Origin: Phycisphaerae bacterium
Lineage (GTDB): Bacteria; Planctomycetota; Phycisphaerae; UBA1845; UTPLA1
Assembly: GCA_023150615.1 (NCBI GenBank)
Contig: JAKLKO010000017.1
Span: forward strand, 1-64,000
Length of the DNA stretch: 64,000 nucleotides
Direction: 5' to 3'
Made by a program: the position numbers and the translations under genes. The notes beneath the pieces are model-generated. The model was not told where the DNA came from and ran no database searches. It saw only the letters and a program-made list of their open reading frames with translations. Numbering within the stretch: position 1 is the stretch's first letter; every line of letters begins with the position of its first letter. Below, piece by piece: positions 41,965 through 51,514 of the stretch.

Positions 41965-43131
41965 TTAGGCATTGTCATTGCGGACGATACGGTCGATCCG
42001 TTGTCCGAGCAGGCAGGTCACCTCGTACGAAATCGTCCCCAGGCTTCGTGCCAGCGACTCCACGCTGTTCGGCCGCTCCCGCCGGTCGTCGATCAGGACC
42101 ACTTCGTCCCCGATCGCCACCGCCGGGAGCTCGGTCAGGTCGATCGCCGTCTGGTCCATGCTCACGCGCCCGATGATCGGCGCATCGCCGTGCTGGGTTC
42201 CGACGACCGCGTTGTTCGACAGGCGCCGCACGAACCCGTCCGCGTAGCCGATCGGGAGGATCCCGATCCGCGATGGCCGCTGCGCCTTCCATGTGTGTCC
42301 GTAACCAACGCCATGGCCTGTGGGAATCCGCTTCGTCAGCGTGATGTGCGCCGTCAGCCGCAGGATCGGCCGCAGATCGACCCGCCCCGCGAGTGACTCG
42401 GCCGGTAGGTATCCGTAAATCGCCAGGCCCGGTCGGATCATCTCGAAGTGCGACTCGGGCAGCGTCAGCGCCGCGGCGGAGTTCGCCAGGTGCCGCGTGA
42501 CGCCTGCGGGCAGGAAGTCGGACAGCTGCGTGAGCTGCCGATGGAATTCGTCAAGCTGCTGTTGCGTCATCGCGCGGTCGGCGAGATCGGCGTTGGCGAA
42601 GTGGCTGTAGATCCCGGTCAAGCGCAGCGACGGCGCACGGACGATCTGCGCGACAAGTTCTGGAAGATCATCGGGCATCGCGCCCTGTCGCCCCAGCCCC
42701 GTGTCGGTCTTCAAATGCACGCGGGCGAGCGTTCGTCGCTTTGCCGCGGCGGCCGTGAGGTCATCCAGGCCGGCCGCGGACGAAATCGTCGTCGTCAGGT
42801 CGTGCTCGAGAATGGCGTCGACTCGTGCCGACCGCTCTGCCGCGTCGCCGATCGCCAGAACGCTGCCCAGCACAAGGATCGGCCGCGCCCAGCCGATCTC
42901 GCGAAGCTCGACCGCCTCGGGGATCGTCGCCAAGGCGGCCATCTCGACGCCGAGTCGCTCGAGCGCCGGCGCGATGATCCGCACGCCGTGCCCGTACGCA
43001 TTCGCCTTGATCGCCGCGCAGAGTTTCGTGCCCGGCCGGCAAGCCGAACGCAGCGCGCCGACGTTGTGCGCCACTCTGGCCGGGTCGATGTGGGCGACGA
43101 GGTCGGAGCGCATGGTCGAATGATAGTTCAT
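41965..43131 (-). CDS. alr: Alanine racemase
   Basis: 388 residues from ATG 43131; alternatives are a TTG at 43179 overlapping the ABC permease stop and an ATG at 43113. PLP enzyme making D-alanine for peptidoglycan. The PLP lysine lies in AIKANAYGHG, the catalytic tyrosine in GVGYGHTW, and the family segments RVSMDQTAIDLT and ILPIGYADGF are present. It is the last gene of a minus-strand run after an ABC transporter and an exported protein, possibly one message. Confidence 0.95.
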   Translation of the reverse strand: MNYHSTMRSDLVAHIDPARVAHNVGALRSACRPGTKLCAAIKANAYGHGVRIIAPALERLGVEMAALATIPEAVELREIGWARPILVLGSVLAIGDAAERSARVDAILEHDLTTTISSAAGLDDLTAAAAKRRTLARVHLKTDTGLGRQGAMPDDLPELVAQIVRAPSLRLTGIYSHFANADLADRAMTQQQLDEFHRQLTQLSDFLPAGVTRHLANSAAALTLPESHFEMIRPGLAIYGYLPAESLAGRVDLRPILRLTAHITLTKRIPTGHGVGYGHTWKAQRPSRIGILPIGYADGFVRRLSNNAVVGTQHGDAPIIGRVSMDQTAIDLTELPAVAIGDEVVLIDDRRERPNSVESLARSLGTISYEVTCLLGQRIDRIVRNDNA

Positions 43132-43175
43132 CGGCCGATCGACGGACACGCGGGGCGTCAAACCGGGGCGATCGT

Positions 43176-44870
43176 TCAAAATTGCGACCGCGTGAAGTGC
43201 CGCACGCCGATCCGCATCGCGAGCGATCCGCTCCCGAAGCCGAGCGCGATCTGGGCGGCGTAGATTCCGAGGTTGACCGCGTCAAACCGCGAAAGCGTCT
43301 TGAGAACAAAGACGCTCCGATAGCACAGCCAGCCGATCAGCCCCAGGCTCGCGAGCACGAGGATCATTGACGCGATCAGGTTGATCGTTCCGCCGACGCT
43401 GCTGGCGATCCGCGCGCCCGACGACTCGCCGTAGCTTGGCATCCGCGACCCGAGTCCGATCGCCAGTCCGCACAGTCCGACGCAGCTCGACAGCGTCGCC
43501 GCGACGTGCACCAGCGACAGCGTCAGCGGCAGTTCGAGCGCCCGGATCGACAACGCCGTCACCAGCATCGCCGCCAGCGTCGTCACCGCCAGCGCGAAAT
43601 CGAACTTGGCCCAGACGATCGTCGACCGCGGCACGGGCCAGAGTCCCAGCAGCCAGATCTGCCGGCCTTCGAGCGAAATCATGGGAAAGACGAAGCGGCT
43701 CGTGAACGTGGAGAGGATGAGCACGACCGCGCCGTAGTTGAGGAAGCAGATCAGGCCCTGCCATTGCAGGTTGAATCCATCGGGATGCATCCGCGGCAGA
43801 TACAGCAGGTACAGCGCGAGCAGGCCGAGCAGGATCGCGAGCTGCGACCACTGCATCGGATCGCGGAAGAACGCGCGGACATCCTTGAGGATCAGGCATC
43901 GCACCTGCCGCGGCAGGTAGCAGAACAGCACGTCGGTCGCGATCCGCGTCACACGCCCGCCCCAGCCGAACGTCCGCGTCGGGGAGGACTGCGCGCGGCC
44001 AAAGGCGGGCTGCACGTGGCGCGAGACGATCCCGACCGCCAGCCAGCCGAGGAACACCGCATGCGCGACGGTCACGAAGAGGTAGAACGCCGCGTCGGCG
44101 GGGCGGGCCTCGGCCGAGTAGCGGATCGCCTGCGTCACCCACGTCGACGGCAGCAGCGCGCCGCGGAGAAACCCCAATTCGGCAAGAAACCGCGACAGCC
44201 AGTGATCCGGATCCGCCCGCGACGCCCCCCAGAGCCGTGCCCACCAGAGCGTCGCTGCGACGATCGTCGCCGCCGCGAGCACGACGAAGATGCGCCGCGC
44301 CGACCGCGGCGTCCACATCGCCGCGGACCAGGCGGCCAGCAGTCCGATCGCCCCGGGAATCGGAACGAATCCGATAAACGCCACCAGGAACGTGACGTAA
44401 AAGTACCACGGCAGTTGCTCGACGCGGCCCAGGGCGACCATCAGCGGCAGGCCCAGCAGCACCAGCGACCAGCTCGCGAAGAACACGGCCTCGAGATAGA
44501 CGATCGCCACCACGCTCCGCGGTCGCATCGGCGCGGCGAGCAGCCACGCCGGCTCCGGACGCCGGAACAGCGCCGAGTACGTCAGGATCGCGCTGGAAAA
44601 CGACAGAAGCACGGTCATCGCGGCGAAGAAGATGTGGAAGATGTACGGAATGACGACCACGCTTTGCTCGCGGAACATCCGCAGAAACACGAAGATCCGG
44701 TCGAACATCTCGTACAGCGCATACCAGATCAGCGACGTGAACAGCACGACCGTGACCATTCGCAGCGGCGCCGCCTCGGCGGCCTGCGCCAGCCGATTGC
44801 GGATCAGTCGCCCGCGCAGCCGCAGCAGCAGCCGGAATCCGCCCGGGTTCGTCGAAGTCGTGGCGATCAT
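43176..44870 (-). CDS. ABC transporter permease, exporter type
   Basis: 564 residues from ATG 44870, which overlaps the stop of the ATPase gene (ATGA). About 14 hydrophobic segments lie in two halves around a central soluble part (RCLILKDVRAFFRDPMQWSQ). The layout is of ABC-2-like permeases with duplicated membrane halves. The substrate is unknown. It is paired with the ATPase upstream. Much longer apparent frames upstream are antisense-like artefacts. Confidence 0.8.
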   Translation of the reverse strand: MIATTSTNPGGFRLLLRLRGRLIRNRLAQAAEAAPLRMVTVVLFTSLIWYALYEMFDRIFVFLRMFREQSVVVIPYIFHIFFAAMTVLLSFSSAILTYSALFRRPEPAWLLAAPMRPRSVVAIVYLEAVFFASWSLVLLGLPLMVALGRVEQLPWYFYVTFLVAFIGFVPIPGAIGLLAAWSAAMWTPRSARRIFVVLAAATIVAATLWWARLWGASRADPDHWLSRFLAELGFLRGALLPSTWVTQAIRYSAEARPADAAFYLFVTVAHAVFLGWLAVGIVSRHVQPAFGRAQSSPTRTFGWGGRVTRIATDVLFCYLPRQVRCLILKDVRAFFRDPMQWSQLAILLGLLALYLLYLPRMHPDGFNLQWQGLICFLNYGAVVLILSTFTSRFVFPMISLEGRQIWLLGLWPVPRSTIVWAKFDFALAVTTLAAMLVTALSIRALELPLTLSLVHVAATLSSCVGLCGLAIGLGSRMPSYGESSGARIASSVGGTINLIASMILVLASLGLIGWLCYRSVFVLKTLSRFDAVNLGIYAAQIALGFGSGSLAMRIGVRHFTRSQF

Positions 44871-45676
44871 GGGGTGCGGGCCGGCGCCGGCCGGTCCGGC
44901 GTTTCGGACGGCGTTGCCATGCCGTGCACCGCCTCCGCGGCGCGGTCGAGTTCCGCCTCCTCGGTGAGTTGCAGGAAGATGTCCTCGAGGCGCTGCTGCC
45001 GCGCGGCCTGCTGCCGGAGCTGCGCCAGCGAGCCCTGCGCGACGATTCTTCCGCGGTGCAGGATCGCGATCTCGTCGGCCAGCGCCTCGGCCACTTCCAG
45101 CGTGTGCGTCGACATGAAGACCAAGTGTCCCGCGTCGGCCCGCTCCCGGAACAGGTCCTTCACCACGCGGACGGTCCGCGGATCCAGTCCGACCATCGGC
45201 TCGTCGACCACGAGGACCGTCGGTTCGTGCAGCAGCGCCGCCGCGAGCACCAGCCGCTGCTTCATGCCGTGCGAGTACCCCTCGGCGAGCTGGTCCGCGA
45301 ATTCGCCCATCCGCAGCAGCTCGACGTAGCGGTCGATCCGAAGCGACGCCTCGTCTCGAGGCACGTTGTAGATTTGCACCACGAAGTCGAGAAACTCCCG
45401 CCCCGTCAGCTTGTCGTACACGAACGGTTGGTCGGGCACGTACGCCATCCGCGACTTGGCCTGAAAGCCGTCGGTCGAGACCGGATGCCCGCAGATCTCG
45501 ATCCGGCCGTGGTCGGGCAGCAGCAGGCCCGCCATCATCTTGATCGTCGTCGTCTTGCCCGCGCCGTTCGGACCGAGAAACGCGAACACCCGCCCCGTGC
45601 GGATGTCGAGCGACACGTCGTCCACCGCCGTCGTGCGTCCGAACGTCTTTGTGACATGTTCGAGTCGGATCGACAT
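44867..45676 (-). CDS. ABC transporter ATP-binding protein
   Basis: 269 residues from ATG 45676. Walker A GPNGAGKTT (about 37-45), Q-loop region YVPDQPFVYDKLTG, the signature loop as YSHGMKQRLVLAAALLHEP, Walker B VLVVDEP, D-loop GLDPRT and H-loop STHT. The signature is SHGMK where most have SGGQ. Type is the multidrug/ABC-2 exporter group. The start overlaps the preceding gene's stop by one base (TGATG), and the end overlaps the permease start. Confidence 0.93.
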   Translation of the reverse strand: MSIRLEHVTKTFGRTTAVDDVSLDIRTGRVFAFLGPNGAGKTTTIKMMAGLLLPDHGRIEICGHPVSTDGFQAKSRMAYVPDQPFVYDKLTGREFLDFVVQIYNVPRDEASLRIDRYVELLRMGEFADQLAEGYSHGMKQRLVLAAALLHEPTVLVVDEPMVGLDPRTVRVVKDLFRERADAGHLVFMSTHTLEVAEALADEIAILHRGRIVAQGSLAQLRQQAARQQRLEDIFLQLTEEAELDRAAEAVHGMATPSETPDRPAPARTP

Positions 45677-46515
45677 CAGTCGCCGGACCTCGCGGCCGAC
45701 TGCGTCGCCGCCGCCATGGCTCGTTGCCGGGCACGCTGCCGCGCCGCGCGATCGAAGGGCTCGTCGCGCAGTTCCCACGTCCCCAGAAGCGGCAGGTTTA
45801 TTCGTTGCCGAAGCACGTGTCCGCCCGCATCGGCCCAGCCGATCGCGTCGGTCGTCTCGATGCGGAAGCACTCCACCGGCCGGCCGCGGTGCCTGATCGT
45901 CTCGCGCCCGACGACCCGCGCCAGGCGCGTTGTGAACGTCGCCGTCCGGTTGCGGAGCAGCGCCAGACAGTCAAGCACGTGCAGCCGCCACGTCTGGCCG
46001 ACGCGCAGCGCCGGCAGATGGTGGAACGGCCGCAGCGACTCGGTCAGCAGCGAGGACGTCCGCCCGTCGAGGCTGAAGTCGTGCACCGCCGACCCGACGC
46101 GCACCGTGCAGACGAAGTCTTCGCCGAGGCGCAGGCCCTTGAGACTGACCAGCGGCTCCGCGTCGCGCCGCAGGTCGGCGTCGAAGTTGATCAGCGACTG
46201 CTCCGGCTTCGAGAACGCCATCGCGCTCTCCAGCCGGAGCGTCGGCAGCCGGATCGCCCCGCCCAGCGGCTCCACGCCGCTCAGTTCCGTCGTTGACTGC
46301 ACCGACAGGAGGTTGGCCTGGTTGTGCACTGAGACCCACGTCGTCCCGACGCGCCGGTCGCTCTCATCGAACAGGCCGACCTGGTAGTCGCCGGCCGGCA
46401 CGAACCCGCGCGGCGGCTCATCCGACCGCCAGTAGGGCAAAACGTCGCGCGCCACGAGGGCGCTGAAGGCGATCGCCCAGACGACGACGATCACGAGGCT
46501 CAGCAGTCGGTTCAT
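45676..46515 (-). CDS. Exported protein of unknown function, ABC operon
   Basis: 279 residues. An N-terminal signal anchor (SLVIVVVWAIAFSALVARDV) is followed by an all-beta-looking domain (PAGDYQVGLFDESDRRVGTT; LPALRVGQTWRLHVLDCLAL; RPVECFRIETTDAIGWADAG). The pattern recalls DUF3108-like proteins that bind hydrophobic material, but the match is weak. It is the first gene of the run toward the ABC ATPase, permease and alr. Confidence 0.6.
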   Translation of the reverse strand: MNRLLSLVIVVVWAIAFSALVARDVLPYWRSDEPPRGFVPAGDYQVGLFDESDRRVGTTWVSVHNQANLLSVQSTTELSGVEPLGGAIRLPTLRLESAMAFSKPEQSLINFDADLRRDAEPLVSLKGLRLGEDFVCTVRVGSAVHDFSLDGRTSSLLTESLRPFHHLPALRVGQTWRLHVLDCLALLRNRTATFTTRLARVVGRETIRHRGRPVECFRIETTDAIGWADAGGHVLRQRINLPLLGTWELRDEPFDRAARQRARQRAMAAATQSAARSGD

Positions 46516-46659
46516 CGAGAATCAGCCACCCGCTGGACGCGACCGGGACGGCCGCACGCCGATTCTAGCTCCGCCGCGTCGAACCGGTCAAAGCCGGCGG
46601 TTGCCGTTGGACGCCGCCGCGGGTTGAATCTGCGTTGAATTGTCGGACGTGAGGCAACG

Positions 46660-47400
46660 GTGCGAAAACGGCCGTGGAAAATCCTGAAGCTCGCCGGATC
46701 GATCATCGCCGCTGCGCTCGTCGTCGCCATGGGAGTCTGCTGGGCGGGCATCCGGACGCCCGGCTGGTATCGTCCGTCGTTATCGGCGAATCTCGATGCG
46801 CAGGTCGTCCGCGATCGCCTGCGCGACGCCGCGCAGCAGTTCAGCGATGCGCTCATGACCCCCGGCGTCTTCGAGGTCCACCTCCGCGAGGATCAGCTCA
46901 ACGAGTGGATCGCGCGCCGAAAGGAAATCTACCCGCTCGTCGACCGCGAGATTCCGTCCGATTGGTCCGATCCGCAGATCCTCTTCCGCGAAGGACGTAT
47001 CCGCCTCGCCGCGCGCTACCTCGGCGTGCCCGGCGGGATCGTCGCCTCGATCGACGTCTCCGTCGGCATGGCCGGCGAGGCCATCGTCCTGCAATTGCAG
47101 CGCTGCCAGATCGGCTCGCTGCGAATCCCGATGGGCATGCTCCCGGCCGGCGCGGATTCGCGGATCGACAAGCAGCGCAACCGGCTGTGGCGCGGCAGTC
47201 CGCGGATCGAGGGCGACGTGCGGACCGGCCTGCGCGTCGATCCCTACGGCGTCTGGCCGAATGGCGACCGGGCCTACCGCGTGCTCGACGTCCGCGTCGG
47301 CGACAGCGTCATTCACTTTCGCATCGAATCGCTCGGACCGTCCTCGCGCAGCCTCCGCAGCGACCATGACGACGAGCCGGGGCTGTTCGGCGACAACTGA
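46660..47400 (+). CDS. Exported protein of unknown function
   Basis: 246 residues from a GTG at 46660. A basic start and signal anchor (LAGSIIAAALVVAMGVCWAG) are followed by a domain with FEVHLREDQLNEWIARRKEI and LAARYLGVPGGIVASIDVSV. It looks like a periplasmic beta-barrel-type lipid or polymer binding fold (LmeA/YpmS-like by feel only). The last 88 bases overlap, tail to tail, the 3' end of the LigD-like phosphoesterase gene on the other strand. Confidence 0.6.
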   Translation: MRKRPWKILKLAGSIIAAALVVAMGVCWAGIRTPGWYRPSLSANLDAQVVRDRLRDAAQQFSDALMTPGVFEVHLREDQLNEWIARRKEIYPLVDREIPSDWSDPQILFREGRIRLAARYLGVPGGIVASIDVSVGMAGEAIVLQLQRCQIGSLRIPMGMLPAGADSRIDKQRNRLWRGSPRIEGDVRTGLRVDPYGVWPNGDRAYRVLDVRVGDSVIHFRIESLGPSSRSLRSDHDDEPGLFGDN

Positions 47401-47717
47401 TAGCGTCCTCGCAGCCGCGCGCCGAAGAACTCGACCGACCACGCCTCCGCCGACTCCGCGAGCACGCGGCAGGTGCCCATGTCAGATTGCCGCACGTGGC
47501 CGCGGTCGCCGCGGACAGGTCCCTCGTAGTCAAGGTAGTCGCGTCGGTGATCTCCGATGCGCTCGGCCGGCACCACGTCATCGTCGCCGGGGTTCGCGCG
47601 ACCGGGCAATCGCCACGTTGCCAACCGCTCGCCTGCCTCGAGCATCAGGTCCCAGTGCGCCCCGCCGAAGCCCTCGTGCCGCAACAGCACGAATCGTCGC
47701 ACGTCCGACCCCGTCAT
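47313..47717 (-). CDS. LigD-type 3'-phosphoesterase domain protein
   Basis: 134 residues from ATG 47717 (MTGSDVRRFVLLRHEGFGG). The segments HWDLMLEAGERLATWRLPG and DHRRDYLDYEGPVRGDRGHV match the LigD phosphoesterase pattern (xHYDxRLE ... DHxxxYxxFEG). The catalytic His and Asp are retained. In LigD the domain trims 3' ends at breaks; here it stands alone with no Ku, ligase or polymerase. Such stand-alone copies occur in planctomycetes (from memory). The C-terminus is encoded antisense to the end of the neighbouring plus-strand gene. Confidence 0.7.
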   Translation of the reverse strand: MTGSDVRRFVLLRHEGFGGAHWDLMLEAGERLATWRLPGRANPGDDDVVPAERIGDHRRDYLDYEGPVRGDRGHVRQSDMGTCRVLAESAEAWSVEFFGARLRGRYQLSPNSPGSSSWSLRRLREDGPSDSMRK

Positions 47718-47798
47718 CGCGGCGCCTCCGCGCCGCTCGCTTGCCGCAGCGCCGACCGATCGGTAGCATGCGGCGCAACGGGAGGCGGTGCGAACGCG

Positions 47799-48548
47799 AT
47801 GGCGAGCGTGCGACGACAACCCTGTCCGGTCGGTCGGGCGTTTCTCACGTCGGGACCGATCATGGCGTGTCTCCTGTGCGGGATGCTAGCGGGCTGCGGA
47901 CCCTCCGACGAGGTCCGCCAGTTCAACCGCATGGGTCTCGAACACTATCACGCCGGTCGATACTGGGAGGCGATCGGCATGTTCGAAAGCGCGCGCAAGC
48001 TCGACCGCGAACGGCCGGAGGCGTCCTACTACATCGGCCGCTGCTATCTCGCCCTCGCTGAGCAGAAATACAAGGAAGACAACGATATCGGCGCGATGCG
48101 CTTCTGCGATCGCGCGGCCGCCGCTTTCGAGGCGTCCTACAACGCGTTCCCCGGCTACACCGATGCGATCCAGGGCAAGGCCGAAGCCCTGCGACTCCGC
48201 GGACGGCACGCTGCCGCGGTCGAGCTGGCCGCCTGGGCGTCCGCGCACGCCGGTCCGCGGGCCAAGATGCTGATCCTCGAGGCCCGCGAGCGCTCCAAGG
48301 CCGGCGACCTCGACCACGCCCTGCGATGCCTGAAGCAGGCCGTCGCCATTGAGTCGGACAACGCTGCGACGCACGCCGAGCTTGGCCGCTTCTACCTGCG
48401 CTGCGGAAACCGTGCCGAGGCGATCACCGCGCTGCAGAAGGCCTACAGCCTGAACCCCGGCACGCCGGAAGTCGTCACGGCGCTTGCCGAACTGGGCGTC
48501 GCACCAACACCCGCGTCGCCGCCATCGCCGCCGGCGTCATCGCCGTAG
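47799..48548 (+). CDS. TPR-repeat lipoprotein
   Basis: 249 residues from ATG 47799, with an alternative ATG at 47862. The signal ends in a lipobox (GMLAGC). The mature part is a chain of tetratricopeptide repeats: MGLEHYHAGRYWEAIGMFES, ASYYIGRCYLALAEQKYKED, AGDLDHALRCLKQAVAIESD, and ATHAELGRFYLRCGNRAEAI. The tail is Pro/Ala/Ser-rich. It is probably a protein-protein adaptor at the membrane. It lies 43 bases before amrA. Confidence 0.8.
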   Translation: MASVRRQPCPVGRAFLTSGPIMACLLCGMLAGCGPSDEVRQFNRMGLEHYHAGRYWEAIGMFESARKLDRERPEASYYIGRCYLALAEQKYKEDNDIGAMRFCDRAAAAFEASYNAFPGYTDAIQGKAEALRLRGRHAAAVELAAWASAHAGPRAKMLILEARERSKAGDLDHALRCLKQAVAIESDNAATHAELGRFYLRCGNRAEAITALQKAYSLNPGTPEVVTALAELGVAPTPASPPSPPASSP

Positions 48549-48591
48549 CGGCACGTGCCCCGGCCGTGCGGCAGACACGAGGGCCCCGGCC

Positions 48592-49146
48592 ATGCAGGAC
48601 CTTGAAAAGCGACAATTGCTGGACCTGGCGCGGCGCGCCCTGACCCGCTATCTGCGCGACGGCGAAACGGAACCCGACCGCCTGCCCGACTGGCCCGATC
48701 CGACCCCGCGCGGCGTCTTCGTCACGCTGCGCAACCAGGCCCGCCTTCGTGGCTGCATCGGCACGTTCGCGCCGACGTCGCCGCTGCCCCAAACCGTCTG
48801 GACGATGGCCGTCGCCGCGGCCCAGGACCCGCGCTTCGTCGACCGCCCGGTCCGCTTCGACGAACTGCCTTCGCTGCGGATCGAGATCTCCGTCCTCTCG
48901 CCGCTGGAAAAGACGAGCGATCCCCGATCGCTTGTCGTGGGACGACACGGCATCTACATCCGTGGCCCGCGCGGGCACGGCTGTTTCCTGCCGCAGGTGG
49001 CGACGGAGTTCGGCTGGGACGCCGGCGAGTTCCTCTCGCGCTGCTGTAGCGAAAAGGCCGGTCTCGCGCCCGACGCGTGGCAGCGTCCGGACACCGAAGT
49101 CTACTTGTTCACCGTGGATCACATGGATGAGCGCGACGTGGCGTAG
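48592..49146 (+). CDS. amrA: AMMECR1-family protein, AmmeMemoRadiSam system protein A
   Basis: 184 residues from ATG 48592. AMMECR1 fold with the signature LRGCIGTFAPTSPLPQTVWT, then EISVLSPLEKTSDPRSLVVG and HGIYIRGPRGHGCFLPQVAT. The family often co-occurs with Memo and a radical SAM protein, but neither is seen nearby. The reaction is not established. It ends four bases before the stop of the convergent sigma-54 activator gene. Confidence 0.9.
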   Translation: MQDLEKRQLLDLARRALTRYLRDGETEPDRLPDWPDPTPRGVFVTLRNQARLRGCIGTFAPTSPLPQTVWTMAVAAAQDPRFVDRPVRFDELPSLRIEISVLSPLEKTSDPRSLVVGRHGIYIRGPRGHGCFLPQVATEFGWDAGEFLSRCCSEKAGLAPDAWQRPDTEVYLFTVDHMDERDVA

Positions 49147-49150
49147 ATGG

Positions 49151-50722
49151 CTACGTCGGCCGTTCGATCTGGTACTTCTTGACGCGATAGCGCAGGTTGT
49201 CGCGCGAGATGCCGAGCGTCCGCGCCGCCTTGGACTGGTTCCATCCATTGTCGCGCAGCGCCTTGATGATCATCGCCTTCTCATATCCCCACAGCGACGA
49301 TTCGGACTTGTCCGGCACGACGTGCTCCTGATCGCCGGCGATCTCCCGCGGCAGGTGCGCCGGCACGATCTGTCCGCCGTCCGCCAGCAGCACGACGCGT
49401 TCGACGACGTTCTGAAGTTCGCGGATGTTGCCCGGCCAGTTGTAGCCGACCAGCATCGCCATCACGTCGTCGCCGATGGACGGCACCCCGCAGCCCAGTT
49501 GGATCGCGGCGAGCTTCACGAAGTGCTCGACCAGCAGCGGGATGTCCTCGCGCCGCTGCCGCAGCGGCGGAAGCTGGATCGGGAAAACGTTCAGCCGGTA
49601 GTACAGGTCCTCGCGGAACGACTTCGCCGCCACCGCCGCCTGAAGGTCGCGATTCGTCGCCGCGATGATTCGCACGTCGGTCGAAACCGTCTTCGTGCCG
49701 CCGACGCGCACAAACTCCTTCTCCTGCAGCACGCGCAACAGCTTGACCTGCGTGTTCAGGCTGATGTCGCCGATCTCGTCCAGAAACAGCGTGCCCCCGT
49801 CGGCCAGCTCGAACCGTCCGATCTTCTGGCTCACCGCGCCGGTGAACGCGCCCTTCTCGTGACCGAACAGCTCGCTCTCCAGCAGCGTCTCTGGAAGCGC
49901 CGCGCAGTTGATCGCGATGAACGCCTTGTCACGCCGCGGACTGAGCTGGTGAATCTGCCGCGCCGTCAGCTCCTTGCCCGTCCCCGTCTCGCCCAGCAGC
50001 AGCACGCTCGCGTTGCTCGCCGCCACGCGGTTGATCAGATCGTGCGCGCTGCGCAGCGCCGGCGAGTTGCCGATGATCTTCAACTGCCCGCGCACCGTCT
50101 CCAGCAGGCCGCGGTTCTCCCGTGCCAGCCGCTCGTGCGCCTCCGCGTTGCGGGCCGCGTTCGCCGCCAGGTTCGCGAACACCTGCAGCAGGCCGAGGTC
50201 TTCCTCGTCGAAGTCCTGGCCGTTCGTCTTGTTCAACACCTCGACGACGCCGAGAATCTCGCCCTTGTAGATGAGTGGCGCGGCGATCAGCCCGCGCGTC
50301 TGGAAGCTGCACTTGTCGTCGATGCCCTTGAAGAAGTTCTTGTCCTGTCGCACGTCGCCGACGATCGCCGGCTGGCCCGTGCGGCACACCTGCCCGGCGA
50401 TCCCGAGGTCCGCGTCGAACTCCTCGCCCACCAGCGCGTTTCCGCGATCGCCCACCGCCGCGCGGAACACGAGCTTGTTCCGCCGTCGGTCCAGCGTCAG
50501 CACGCTCGATGCCTCGGCCCGCATCACCATCGCCGCCGTCGACGCGATCGACGCCAATACGTGCGACGGCTCAAGCGATGCGTTGATCTGTGCCGACGCT
50601 TCGATCAGCGCGGTGAGCGTTCGCTGCGGCAGCGTGTGAAACAGGGTCGCGGTGCTCAAATTCGATGATCCAGCCTTCGGCCGACGTGTTTCCGGCCGTT
50701 GCGCGAGGGGTGGTCCGTACAC
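49151..50722 (-). CDS. Sigma-54 dependent transcriptional activator with GAF domain
   Basis: 523 residues. GAF domain about 30-190 ([40 protein letters not shown]). The AAA+ domain, about 215-440, has Walker A GETGTGKE, the sigma-54 contact loop GAFTGA, and Walker [13 protein letters not shown] Fis-type helix-turn-helix ends the protein ([20 protein letters not shown]). It would open promoters with sigma-54 RNA polymerase in response to a ligand sensed by GAF. There is no receiver domain, so it is not a classical two-component regulator. The first 20 residues lack support and may be untranslated. Confidence 0.92.
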   Translation of the reverse strand: MYGPPLAQRPETRRPKAGSSNLSTATLFHTLPQRTLTALIEASAQINASLEPSHVLASIASTAAMVMRAEASSVLTLDRRRNKLVFRAAVGDRGNALVGEEFDADLGIAGQVCRTGQPAIVGDVRQDKNFFKGIDDKCSFQTRGLIAAPLIYKGEILGVVEVLNKTNGQDFDEEDLGLLQVFANLAANAARNAEAHERLARENRGLLETVRGQLKIIGNSPALRSAHDLINRVAASNASVLLLGETGTGKELTARQIHQLSPRRDKAFIAINCAALPETLLESELFGHEKGAFTGAVSQKIGRFELADGGTLFLDEIGDISLNTQVKLLRVLQEKEFVRVGGTKTVSTDVRIIAATNRDLQAAVAAKSFREDLYYRLNVFPIQLPPLRQRREDIPLLVEHFVKLAAIQLGCGVPSIGDDVMAMLVGYNWPGNIRELQNVVERVVLLADGGQIVPAHLPREIAGDQEHVVPDKSESSLWGYEKAMIIKALRDNGWNQSKAARTLGISRDNLRYRVKKYQIERPT

Positions 50723-50899
50723 GGGCCTTGTACCCCGGTGCCGGCCGGCGGTCGCCGTGGCGATCTAACTTCTTCTGCCAACAATACTTTCGGGTGTCAC
50801 GGGTGTCAAGCGGACCATGACCCTGCGTCGAGAAACGGGTATGGTGCGGATTGTGTCGAACCGCTTGCAGGATCAGGACGTACGCAAAAGAGGATTGTG

Positions 50900-51514
50900 G
50901 TGAACGGAGCCGGTGCGCGGGAAGGTCCGTCGGACGAAGCGCTGCTGACGGAGTTCTTGAAGGGCCGTCCCGACGCGTTTGAAGCGCTCGTCGAACGGCA
51001 CGCCCGCGACGTTTACCACTTCGTCGCCCGCTTCGTCGGGAACGCGGCGCTCGCGGAAGACGTGGTCCAGGAGACCTTCCTCCAGGTCCACCAATCCGCA
51101 CGCGGCTTCGACCGCTCGCGACGCTTCAAGCCCTGGCTGTTCACCATCGCGGCCAACAAGGCCCGCGACCAGATGCGCAGCCGGTCGCGCAAACGCGAGG
51201 TGTCGGTCGACAGCCTGTTCGAGGGCGGCGACGGTGAGCGAAAGAGCCTGCTGGAGATCCTGTCCTCGCCCGCGGACGAGCCGGGCGAAACGGTCATTTC
51301 GGACGAGCAGTGCGACACGGTCCGCCGCATCGTCGATGGAATGCCCGAGCACCTGAAGGAAGTCCTGCTGCTGGGCTACTACCAGCGCATGGCGTATAAA
51401 GAAATCGCGGAAGTCCTGGAGATTCCGCTGGGGACGGTCAAGAGTCGGTTGCACGCGGCCGTGGCACATTTCGCGGCCGCCTACCGGCGACGAGTGGGAG
51501 AGGGGACCGAGTAA
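50900..51514 (+). CDS. RNA polymerase sigma factor, ECF family
   Basis: 204 residues from GTG 50900, preceded by AGAGG. Sigma-2 region: DAFEALVERHARDVYHFVAR, then LAEDVVQETFLQVHQSARGF and PWLFTIAANKARDQMRSRSR. Sigma-4 region: MPEHLKEVLLLGYYQRMAYK, then EIAEVLEIPLGTVKSRLHAA. The stop overlaps the start of the next gene (TAATG), which encodes its likely anti-sigma factor. It is divergent from the sigma-54 activator across about 180 bases. Confidence 0.93.
   Translation: MNGAGAREGPSDEALLTEFLKGRPDAFEALVERHARDVYHFVARFVGNAALAEDVVQETFLQVHQSARGFDRSRRFKPWLFTIAANKARDQMRSRSRKREVSVDSLFEGGDGERKSLLEILSSPADEPGETVISDEQCDTVRRIVDGMPEHLKEVLLLGYYQRMAYKEIAEVLEIPLGTVKSRLHAAVAHFAAAYRRRVGEGTE

Noticed and set aside
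43176..45734. Single 852-codon protein spanning the ABC permease and part of the ATPase gene
   Set aside because: The first 285 codons are the out-of-frame shadow of the ATPase gene; the permease begins at ATG 44870 with an ATGA overlap.
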